NCBI GenBank assembly: GCA_030248215.1
Contig: JASANG010000188.1
Span: forward strand, 62,001-126,000
Source of the DNA: Enoplolaimus lenunculus
Taxonomy: Eukaryota; Nematoda; Enoplea; Enoplida; Thoracostomopsidae
Length of the DNA stretch: 64,000 bases
Direction: 5' to 3'
Positions 33,861 through 45,200 of the stretch are shown here, in pieces. How positions within the stretch are numbered: position 1 is the stretch's first letter; the number at the start of each line of letters is the position of its first letter. The notes below the pieces were generated by a model. It did not search any database. It had not been told where the DNA came from and saw only the letters and a program-made list of their open reading frames with translations. The position numbers and the translations under genes were made by a program.

Positions 33861-34631
33861 ATGGATTTCAATCGGAAGTAAATTTTGTCGGAAGTGGAAT
33901 AGAATCGGAATCGGAATTAAGTTTTAGTAATTATATCAAAAACTAAAGTATATGACTTTAAACTTTTTTGCAGTATATTTGTCTGTATTGTTCACAGTTT
34001 CAGTAAAAATAGTTGGTATAGCTGACTGTATTAGCCATCTACTAACCTGCAAAATTACGATATTAACGGAGGCCTGCCAATTCTAAGTGCCGCCTGTCAA
34101 TTCTCAAAGCACAAGAACAAGTTGGCCTAAATTTTAAATGCAGTTTCATTTTGATCATTTCAAAACTTATATAAAGTGTTATGGATTCATAAATAACAGA
34201 AACCAGATTTCTGACAATTAACCAATTCAATGGAGCGTCGTTTTTACTACAGTAAGGATACTGTTCAATCAAATATCGAGCAATATTTGAGATGAGAACT
34301 ACTGAGGATAAAATCACTGCTTTCCGTAATGAAGTAGAATTTTAAGTTTAGATTTTGTTTTTCGTTTGAAGGTAGAGCTTAAAATTTTCAATTGCAGTTC
34401 CATTTTAACAATCAGCGAAATAATTTACTCTGCTACTGAGAATACTGACTATCAAAAACAAACAGATTGGCAAACAACCGAAAAATAGGCAAAATTTAAA
34501 TTCAATCAACTTAAAAACTCATAACCGAAAAATCAGAATTCCGGCATCGGAATAGAAGCCAGTCGGAATCGGAATCGGAACCCAAATTTTTTCGGAATTT
34601 TAGCCGGAATCGGAATTCCGTTGGAACCCTG
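33861..34631. mobile_element. hAT-like MITE, CGGAAT family, with perfect 8-bp target duplication
   Basis: ATAGCGCC occurs at 33853-33860 and 34632-34639. Right end CGGAATTCCGTTGGAACCCTG pairs with left ATGGATTTCAATCGG. Arms are GGAATCGGAATCGGAA words. 771 bp, longer than the sister families; no transposase frame. Confidence 0.82.
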
Positions 34632-34639
34632 ATAGCGCC

Positions 34640-36303
34640 GTTTCGTCACTTGGTGATATAAAATCATATATTTTTGAACTCAGAAACGCGACTTATAAAA
34701 CTAAAATACGTGTTTTATTTTTGTGGTTTGCAATCATTTTGCAAATGTTTTATTTGTTGATACAGTAAGTTTTCTTGTTTGAAAATCAACCGCTAACTTG
34801 TGATGGGGGTAAAGTTCATTACAATTTCAGACCAAATATACACTGGCTGTACAAAACTAGCATCTTTTTCTGACAACAGCTAATTTTCATCAAATAACTC
34901 CAGTATAAACCAAGTTTGTCAAATCTTCTTTGATTAAGCTTTTAAAATTAAAGCGCAATCTTTTTTTAGCATTTTATTAAAATTAAATCGTATTTATGTA
35001 GGTACATTCTGCAAGATAGAAATAGTTTATTTCACAAACACCACAACAAGCTTGTACCGTTCACTTGCAGACGTTCGCTGTTGCGTTCTACAGATAACGA
35101 TGCCTCATGGGAAATTGCCATTCGTTTGAGGTTATAAAAAGCCACAACAAAGTGACAAAAATAGGTTTAGCAAGAAACAAGACCGCAGCAACGATTTCAG
35201 TCTTTGAGTTTGTAGGTTATATCCTTTATGTATAGAAAGTTCTTTGGCAAGGACCGATATAATTGCGGAGAGGGGGTTCCGGGATCGATCCCACTACCAT
35301 TTAGACTCCAACAAAGTTAAACAGCTGAGTACAAAGATTGCGGCTGACTTTTGAGTCGCAAGTTTTTGTTAGGAGTTCGCTTATTTTTGACTGTTGATGA
35401 CAGTAAACGTTTTGTGTATGTCTAGCGTTTTGCTCGCTTCGCTCAAACATAAATTTTAAGCAGGGCAGCATGGGTTGAGAACTACAGACCCTGGTCAATG
35501 GTGTCACCTTTATAAAAAGGCATCAGGAACAAAAAGCTAAGTTTTTCAAAAAGTATGAATTCAAAACATGCGTCTAGCGTCTCATACGCAAATTTTTTAC
35601 ATTGCTACCCATGTAGCGTTGTGCTTGAACCAGGACAACATCACATACGATAGTACACAACGAATCCAACATCTAATCTAATGATCCTGCAGTTTGTTTT
35701 CCGGAGGATGTTAGGGCAAATGAAATCAAATTTGAAAACTCCATTTGATCCAAAAGCATACTTTGTTCAGAATGCGTCTATATTGTCGTTCGCTTAGCTT
35801 GCGAACTTTACTCACTATGCACGGGTTTTACCGCTAATTGTGCTCATGCTTACCTTTAAAAGCCCGAATTTTCGCTTGCTGTTGAGAACCAGGTGTCGAA
35901 GCAATAATTTTAAACATTTTTTTTTCATTTTTTTCGTAAGGTGATAAAATGTCTCAGAATGGGCTCCTATCTCGGAGGTCAGAGGCGCGGTCTCGGATAC
36001 CATAGAGGCATTTTGACATAAAACTATGTTACCTCGGTTCCCACTCTACGAGAAAATTCTAGATCCGTCGGTGTTTTCATTACCACTTTGGTCCAAAATG
36101 TTATTCCAATGCCTGTCAAAAGTGCTTGTTTTCCTGCCCATCAGAAGTTTCACAATGTATATTCCCTATATTCATCACATTGCATACGCCACTGTGTAAC
36201 AAATAGGGAGTTCATGTTACTTACTTTGAGGGCGAACCATTTTTTCCCGGGACTATAATAGAGTAACCTCTAAATTTTAGCCTAGTGTTTTCGCTTAGGT
36301 TTA
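34640..36303. other. Intergenic, no gene recognised
   Basis: AT-rich DNA with no clear exon. A worn TTAGGC-MITE remnant (GACTATAATAGAGTAA ... TCGCTTAGGTTTAGG) is at about 36228-36303. Confidence 0.45.
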
Positions 36304-36560
36304 GGACCCATATTCTCAAATGTGTATAGCAACTATCATCAGTTAGTTATAAGTTTTCAAACTAGCTAACTATTGCAGCTGTTGAACTCAAAATTTGTGC
36401 AGAAGTACCAGCTGTTGAACTCAAAATTTGTACAAAAGTACGGCATATAAAATGCGAAAATGGCCGAATTTTGAGCCCCAACATTCACTGGTTCGACAGT
36501 TAAAAGACCTATCATCAACTTGTGATAGGTGCTACACATTTCAGAATAAGGGCATAGGCT
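36304..36560. mobile_element. CTCAAATGTGTGTAGC-ended MITE
   Basis: Left GACCCATATTCTCAAATGTG ... CAACTATCATCAGTTAG is mirrored by GACCTATCATCAACTTGTG ... GCTACACATTTCAGAATAAGGGC. About 250 bp; sister copies at 41287-41475, 43750-43965, 48216-48430 and 49303-49519. Confidence 0.7.
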
Positions 36561-36962
36561 TTAGTTCTATAGGTTTTATTAATATATACCAGTGTTACGC
36601 CCATCAAAGGAACATTGGCCAAACCAGGTATAGACAATTGATAAACTAGAAAATGCTGCCTCATAAAACACTGTACACCCTGGTGAGGATATGGTGAGAA
36701 ATAAAAGGCAGCCGTTATGCGACGTCGGTTCCGATCTACGCCGCAACTGCAATAAAATTTTTCTGAGGGGATTTCTCTCCGGTACCAAAAATTTACGATT
36801 AGGTACTAAGTGGATTTCTTTGGTAAACTTTCTGGTTTGAGTAGACAACTTCTATTTTTAGGCATGTTCTAATAACGTTTCGTGTTCTAATAAAGTATAT
36901 TTGCTATCTTTTTTCACTCGAAAAATGAAATTTATGCAAGCAATTCTAAGTTAAACAATAAC

Positions 36963-37042
36963 ATTTTCCGCGGGTGCAATCCACACCGAACGCACGATGT
37001 CCGGGTTACCGATCCGTTGTGCTAACCACTGAGTTAGGCGGA
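36963..37042 (-). repeat. tRNA-like SINE or pseudo-tRNA remnant
   Basis: On the minus strand CCTAACTCAGTGGTTAGCAC resembles an A box and GCGTTCGGTGTGGATTGCAC a B box, about 35 bp apart. Stems do not form a proper cloverleaf, so a tRNA-derived element is more likely than a gene. Confidence 0.4.
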
Positions 37043-37179
37043 TAACCTTACCACTGCTAGGAAAACGTTTGTATTTATAAAGCGACGCATATGAACTTGG
37101 TTCAAGAAGTTTGGCATAAGTATAAAATTATTTAAGTGTAAGACGTTGGTTTTGGCTTCGACTTAATTTGCGGGATTTT

Positions 37180-37409
37180 GGCCCAGGTAAAGATCAGGGG
37201 CGTAACGTTTCTCTGCTGGACTTGAAAAGAGTAAGCTTAAGCTTTAAACTCATATTTTGCTGGGCTTAGGCTTCGACTTATGTTTAGGAATATTTTCATT
37301 CTTACGCTTAGGTTAGGCTTAGAAATATGGTCATTCTTACGCTTAGGCTTAGGCTTAGGCTTAGGTATATGCTTATAATACTGTTCCGTCCCTGTTCTTT
37401 AAATTGGCC
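37180..37409 (+). mobile_element. TTAGGC-bearing MITE with perfect 8-bp target duplication
   Basis: 230 bp; ends GGCCCAGGTAAAGATCAGGG and CCCTGTTCTTTAAATTGGCC; GGGATTTT at 37172-37179 and 37410-37417. Second TTAGGC block has four consecutive near-exact units before ATATGCTTATAATACTG. A good reference copy. Confidence 0.92.
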
Positions 37410-37417
37410 GGGATTTT

Positions 37418-39267
37418 GAACGCGAATTTAATTTAAGTTTCGTAGTTTATTTCTTTTAAAACATTTCTTCAATAACAATTAAGTGATAGAAATACCACAA
37501 ATCAGATGTACTTCACAACAATTTTCACGGCGATGTTGTTTTTTGATAGCATGAATAAATTCAAAACATTTGAATTAATTAAAAAAATTTGAATTAATTC
37601 AAGAAGCGGTCAGCAACACAGTTTGCGTTGGGAAATCAAAATGCAAGTGCAATAAATTGAATCGAGTGCATGCAAGTTGCATGTGCAAGTTTGCTGCAAA
37701 AACAATCGCGTGCGAATAGAGCTTTAAGTGTCAAATACATCATTAGCAGTTACAACACAATAATACAATCAGCAAATAACTTAACCAATTATACAATTAT
37801 ATATAATTATTTGAATTATCAAAACTGAATAAATAAAACAAACCCTGTAAAATCTTTAACAAACAGAACAGTTCGAATTCTGTAACAAAAAGCTGTACTA
37901 AAACGTATGCCCGCATTTTAAAATTTGCACAGTATCTATTACCAGTTGGCGATAGGTCTTGTAACTTTAAAAACGACGAAACAATGAAGTTAAAAACTTG
38001 CCACATTTTCTTTGCGTTTCAATTCACCTGCTTCTATGTAGATTGTCCGATCAATAGATGCCGAATACTTCGCTTGCTTAAAAACCTATTAATAACTAGC
38101 GATAATTTTTAAGGAAATATCTAATAATAGTCCTGCATTGTTGTTTTATATGAAAAATTTTATTGGCTTCCAAACCAATGAACAATCAATTTAACTCTGA
38201 AATATATCTACCTACATATATACACACAAACACACATATATATGTATACATAGATATATATACAAAATTGAGCAAAATATTACTGAGCAAATAAATAGTA
38301 TATATACAACTGAAGCATACATTGAAATATTAACGACTTTGTTTAGTTTATCTTAGCGTAAACTTTCGGTACTCAAATATATTTGTGAAATAGACATGGA
38401 ACATTTTTCGGAGCCTCGACCTCGAAAACCAAGATTTATTTTGCCAAAACTGCCAATTTTGCGCACACTCAACACTGCCCGGTACTCAAATATATTTGTG
38501 AAATCGACATGGGACATTTTTCGGAGCTTCGACCTCAAAAATCCAGATTTCTTTTGCCAAAACTGCCAATTTTGCGCACACTCAACAGCGTATGGCAGTG
38601 TTGAGTCCAATCAGTCTTAACATAACACTAATCCTACGCCTAAGTTTAATGCTCATAGTCTCTAAGTCCATCGGTCTCCGTGTGTCTTAATGGGCAGGCC
38701 GCTATAATTAACATGAAGCCTGTTTTTTAAATAAATTTTGATTTAGAGACTTTTCAATTCGTAACTGCAAATCTAAAAGGAATATGCTGCATAACTTCAG
38801 CTTTTAACACTCTGCATTAGCAATCGCCAAATAAACGCTTAGTTTGATTCACCATTTTTCGCAGTCTTATATCTATCGAACGTATACGTTTGGTTTAAAT
38901 AAATAAAAATACTTCATCATTGAAGTGTAATTTTTAACTATAACTCTTAATACTTGAACGAAACCATTATGCAAATTTTAAAATATATATAAAGTACAAC
39001 AACAACAATAATAATAATAATAATCCGCTTTTTCAAATTCGTACCAAACTGAGTACATGGACTACAAGTCCTGAGAGCGTTTTGAGATCAAAAACATACT
39101 GCAGGTGCACTAGCAACAGTGTAGAATAAACAGTATAAGATTTAGCCGTTTCACAGCTTCAACTAAATTAATCCGTTACTCAGGTGTAAGACCTTCTCCA
39201 ATATTGCTTACTAGCAATTTTTTCATTTTGCAGTTTTACAATGATTTTAGCAGTTTCTATGAAATTT
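37418..39267. other. Intergenic, downstream of the A1CF-type gene
   Basis: Holds a GCAGCTGCAAG-family scrap (37650-37727), a worn CTCAAATGTG-family arm (about 37905-37965), ATATATA microsatellite (38215-38265), the 112-bp duplication at 38369-38592 and an ATA/ACA triplet run near 38998-39025. No gene. Confidence 0.5.
38369..38592 (+). repeat. Two 112-bp tandem copies
   Basis: GGTACTCAAATATATTTGTG starts at 38369 and 38481; both units run through GACATTTTTCGGAGC-like text to GCGCACACTCAACA. Each also encodes matching open frames on both strands, which is a by-product of the duplication. Confidence 0.85.
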
Positions 39268-42200
39268 CTATGAGATTTGTTGCATGCAATTAGCATCGGC
39301 TTTTAAAAACGGCGGCTCGCATCTGGCAAAAGGTGGAATATACGAGGTGGAAAATGGCTGATGCGCCGGCGCTGCTGGGCTAGGAGCGATGGAAATCACC
39401 GGAAGTAAGGCATACTGTGCCGGATACGGAAGTTGTAGTGTTGGGATTGATGGAGCAACAGGTTGAGATTGCGTTTGTAACCCTGCAAAATTAAATACAA
39501 AATATTTAAATATTGCAAAATCGACTTGAAATTAAGTAATTGGCATGTTGGGACAGTGTGGATAAACATGGTAAATCTGCGCTTAAGCTTAATATAACAT
39601 GTTTCTGTCCAGGGCACTTTAATAGTTTTTTTGATTTTTGCATCTTCCACAATAATTTGCATACACCATGTCACAATTTAAAAACGTAATTACCTTGCAC
39701 GACTAGCAACTGAGGCTGTCTGGTTGTTGAAGTGACAGCCCCAAGTGGTTGAATAGGGACCGTGGACTGCACTGGTGGCGGTTGTCGCACTGTTTCAGAT
39801 GTTGATAGAGCTAAGAAACCGCAAGGAGGCTTGACAATTGGAGTTGCTGGATGAGAAGTTTGCTGCATTGTTGCTGACACTGAAATAAATATGTTGGTCT
39901 TATTATATTTGTCCAAATCTTTATTCTTGCTTTCTGTTTTAGATGCTATTACGATGTTTATTCACTAGTTCAAACTTAGAAGACCGTAATATATACATAT
40001 ATATGTACATATATTGAGTAGTAATATATATTGTAAGTTAAGTACTACCATATAGAACCCTTCAAAACGTATTTTACATCCAGTGATGTGAGACTCAAAT
40101 CAGCAGCGACATACAAGTTAACTGTCTGAAAATGCTTTTATAAATTTTTTTCAGGAACTGACGTATTTTTCGCAAGAATATAATTTTGTATTAACACAAA
40201 ATAGAAAACTTCATATGCGTTGTCGAGAGTTGAAAATAAAAGGCTATTATTTTACGTGGAGCGGATCAAAGGACCACTTACCGTTAAGTAATTTCACCTT
40301 TTGTAGTTCATTAAGCGCGTGTTGAGCAGAAATTTCAAGCGCAATATTAATTGACGGTGACAGCAGGGCTGGCTTGAATGCTCCATATTGATGTTCAAAC
40401 GCCGGAATTGTTACCTGTAAATAAATTGGAGGAAAAGTAAGAAGATTTAGAAAAGTTTTACTTAAAATAATAAAGTCGAATATTCAGCTTGCTGAATTTG
40501 AGATATATCGAATCAAAAAGGCAGGCTTGCAAGGGTATTATTTGTAGAGAATACAGGAAAAATAATTCATAAAATTAAATTGAAGTTCGTTTCGAGAATT
40601 TCAAAGCTTTACGAATATACAGTGTTCTTCGAAGTTTTTCGAACGTGAAAACTTTTTCAAAATTGGGAAAGCAAGCCAAGAAACTCTTCAAATCAAGCTT
40701 TATAGTTTAACCGCATTCAGCCAATGATTGTAAATTAATTCGACTTGCAATTCTATTTGTATACCTGTTTAAATAAATTGCATGCGCATATTCATTATGA
40801 GTAATTTGCAGCTGCAAGTTTTCCGGATCAATTTTCGAACAAAACTTGCAGCTGCTAGTTTCAGCTGCTGGAAACATTCACGTTCATAAAAAATTTTAAA
40901 TTTTAAAATTTCGATCTTGTGCTCAATAGATATATAACTAAACCCTTCACAACAGCTATAGACTGCGAAATATCAGACAACTTTGAAAGTTCAATGTTGT
41001 TGTTTTGGGACCGAACTTGCACATGCAATTTTTCACTGCAAAAACTTGTACGTCTGAATAGGGTTTAATGAGAAAACTTACCGTATACAAAAATAGCGTG
41101 TTTTCATTAATTGTAGTAAGGTCTGGAGATGTTGAGAATAGGTCATATTTTGGCATACCCCAATTGCATTGAGCACACATGGTTGCAAGAACCTAAAAAC
41201 AGACTCCGGATCAATAGCATACTCATTGTTTTGAAAAGTAGCTAATATTCGGTCAAAGTCTATTTTTGAGATAAAGCTGAGTAAAGTATTTGTATTCTCA
41301 AATGTGTGTAGCACCTATAACCAATTGCAGCTGATAATATTTAAGTCGTATTACGCTACAAGGCAAAGAATAACAGCCTCAAAATGCACCACATTTAGAA
41401 TTTTAGATCCAAATGCTGTAGTGATTCGCTTGTTTGGAAACTAATCGCTAATTGGTGATGAATGCGACATGTGGTTTTCGACCCATGCAAAGATCAGGGG
41501 CGAAACGTTTTTTTCTGCAGGACTGCAATAGTGTACGTTTACGCTTTAGACTATGTTTGCTTTGGCTTAGATTTAGACTTCGGTTTATGAACATGTTCAT
41601 ACTACTGCTACGGCCCTGTTCTATACATTGCCCATGTTTTCTCAACACCGTTTCAGGTTTTAACATTAAAGATTGTAATTATACGATACTTATGTTGCGA
41701 AGCCTAAGCTAGAATTTATGTTCATTTTCATCACAATAAAAATGTGGCAAAAAATTACAAAATTATACGTTACTACCGATTGGAACAAAGATTGTGAAGG
41801 TACTTGTATTAGTATTTGAACAATTCTTTTGGAATATCTCAAACGGATTTCTGTCCTGAGAATAGATCAAATAGTGATTTGAATACTGACCACCAATTGT
41901 AAACAATTTAATTTCCTACACGAAAACCTACCTCAAACGCGGATATCAATTTTGGAGGTGGTAATGTTGTTTCTGGTGGATTTATGGTAATATTTAGCTG
42001 CGACGTGGCTAAATCACTACACGATGAATAGCCAGAGCTCGCTGATGAAGCAACCGATTCGTTCGCTGGACTTACTGTAATATTGTTCTGAAATTGGGAA
42101 AAGGGTTAAAATTTTAAATTTTAAATTTATTCTTTAAAATAACTGTTAAAATGCAACAAAATTGCTGCTGTTGCATTCCTCGTCTGATCTGTATTTACAG

Positions 42201-45200
42201 CAGAGAAAATTTTAACTCTGTCAACTATAAACAACTCCCTTAGAATTGGTGATATGAGATTCGAACTTGTGCATCTTCGCCCTTCACTGATGCTTAAATA
42301 AAAGCCTGTGGTAGAAAAACAACCGCGGTCAACTAAGATTCTACGCTATTTGTACAAGTAAAGTATACAGCAATGCTATCTTCAGAAGGTTTGCGGGGGC
42401 AGATGAAACATTTTTCTAGCTGTTGAACGCGTCTTAATTAAAATCCTTTCACTAACTGATGATAGTTGCTATATTATTTTATAAAACAGACACTGTATTT
42501 TGTAGACAATAAAACAAATCATACCACAGTTGTATGATCCAACATTTCTTGCTTCACCGGTGCATCCATAATATTTGCAAAGTTGTCGACGTTGTTGCCA
42601 AGTTTTGGAACCATATGAATTGTAGTTATAGATGTTGTCGCGCAACTTTTTACACGAGTCGACGCTTCAACTTTTTGTTCAACTAATCGCCGAGTGTTCA
42701 CCGATTGAAGTCCAGCTGCTGTTCGAACTGTTGCTAACGTCGAGTTTGAAGTGCCGCTGAAAAAAACATGTGAACTTGTTTGCCATGAGGTTAAATGTGG
42801 AATTGCACAAGGTTTAACGGAAAATTTCAAAAGATATGGCTACCAGAAGCTGATCAGGATTCGAAGTGCCAGTACTCAGGTGCAATTTGGGTTAAGATTA
42901 ATAGCTAGGCTTAGGTAAAGGTTTGGCTTAGGCAAAAAATAAGCCTATTTTTAGGTAAGCCTTTTCCAAAAATCTAAACCTAAAGCGTGTATCTAAGGCT
43001 GAGTCTAAATCTTAGACTTTTAGATGAAGTATGGGATATGGCTCGGTGTGTTTGATCCAGGACCGCTTTTTCTCTTATATAAATTACAGAAATAAGCTTT
43101 CGTCAGGGGGGTATGCAGAAAAATATATTTCGGGGGAGGGGGGCACCGAACAATTGTGGGGGTCCTACCAATTGCAATTGAAGATGGTTTTTTAGACTGA
43201 GTCTATTCGGCGGTCGATAGCCAAATTTGAAGGCGGGCAGCGTGCCTCAGTCCGCCGCCCCCCGTAGCGACACGCTTGATTTTCTTACGCTGATTTGATT
43301 GAATTTGTTTCCGCAGCTAAATGTTTGACGCATTTTCGTAACGTTTTATCCGGTGGTTTTGACCATACGACTTCCACAGTTGAGCCGTCGAGTACACAAC
43401 CTGAAAAAAATGAAAAAAACTTAAATCATACTGAACAAAAGGTCAATTTCGAAAATAAGAAACTACAACAATACCTTGGTGCTTGTGAAAGCTACATTCA
43501 AATCTAAATTTTTATGGCCCGTGCATAAATCATTGGCGGACCGTTTTCTAGCGGGACCGCAATGCTGTAAACTGAAGCTTTAGACTAATTTCTTAGCTTA
43601 GGCATAAATTTAAGCTTAGGTATCAGCATTTGGTTTATCATTACGCGTAGGTTTAGGTATTGGCATTTGACTTACGCTTAGGTTTACGCCAGAAATATGT
43701 TCATACTACGGTTCCAGTTGCGGCCGTGTTTTATTATAGTAACAAACTTGTGTTTCCCAAATGTCGAATACGATAATTACGGGTTTAAGATAGGTCCTGG
43801 AACTTTCGAATCATGGAATGTTAAAGCCCACAATTCACCACATCTTTCGTGTTTGATTTGGTCTATTCTAGTTTAGACTTTAGGATTTTTCGTTGCCACA
43901 GTTCTCTAAAACCTATTACTAACTAATGATAGGTACTATATGCAGTTGAGAATACGGGCCTTAGTTTAAGGCTAAGAATTACGCACTTATTCTTTGGTCT
44001 AAACGTCGCGGAACTATCCCCAAATATAGTTCAGTGTACACTCAAGAAATATTTTATACCATTCTGCAATTTAATTATTTCACTAATTGCTAATGTTAAA
44101 TTTTAAAATTAAATTTTAAGCCCAGCTCAAAAACTAACCATTAAACTTGTTCAGGATAATTTCAGCGTCTTTGCGTGTTTCAAAATGAACAAACGCAAAA
44201 TCCATAATTTTCTTCACGCGTTCAACGGCGCCGTTGACTTGCGATTGACATAAATCGTGCAAGCGACGCTCCGACGTTGCCGGTGATACATTTCGAAAGT
44301 ACAAAATTCGAACCTAAAATAGAAAAAAACAATAACTTTTTCAAAATTTCGTTTAAAATAAAATGCTTTTTCACAATATTTTTAAAACGGAGCTTTTTTC
44401 GAAATTTATTGGGCGAAGTGAAACTCAGATCGACGATCGGAGATTTGCGCATCGTTTTATGTCTGTACTTGCGGGTCGAAAGGTGGATGGCCGTCCGTCT
44501 GTCCGCTTTACGAATATAGTGACTTTTTTTTGCGAATATGTTTTATAAAGCAAAGTACTTTTCTATGACATTTTCAATGCAAATTATCCATTTTTCAAAA
44601 CCTTTTCACAGTTTAAATAAAATATTTCCTGTCAAAAATTATATTTATTTAGAAGTATCAAAGTTCAAAAATTTCTAAAATAAATCAAAAAATGCTGGCA
44701 CTAACCCGAGCCATCGTTTCTGCGTCGACTTCCGGTTCCGGCTCTGCCCAATCCACAGCGACATCCGCGTTCCACAGGCGAACTTTTGGGGAATTTCCAC
44801 CAGGACCGTTAGGGCCGACCAATTTTTTCCTCACGGCGGCTGCCGCCTGGTGGTCCGCAAATTCGACAAATGCAAATCCTCGATTTTTCGTTTTATCGTC
44901 GACCGATTGATACAGTACTACTTCTGTGATCGCGTCTTCAGACTCGCAAAATTTTGAAATTTCGTTCTGAAAAATTCAAGTTTTTAAAAATTTTCAGTCA
45001 TTTTCGACGTTTTGTAACTTTTAGTGAGCAAATTGAGCAGTCAAACGAAGCCTACCCTTAAGCTTTGGTATGGATTAGAGTAACGTTCTTGAAGAAAGCT
45101 ATTTTTCGTCTCAAATTAGCTCTAACCAAAAGTTATAAACTTTCTATTTGCCAATATAGTTTAACATTTTAATATAGCAGCTGTGAAAGCAGAAAATTTT

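Noticed and set aside
36228-36303. Full TTAGGC MITE
   Set aside because: Only the left interior survives and a CTCAAATGTG-family MITE takes over at 36304, so it is noted only as a remnant.
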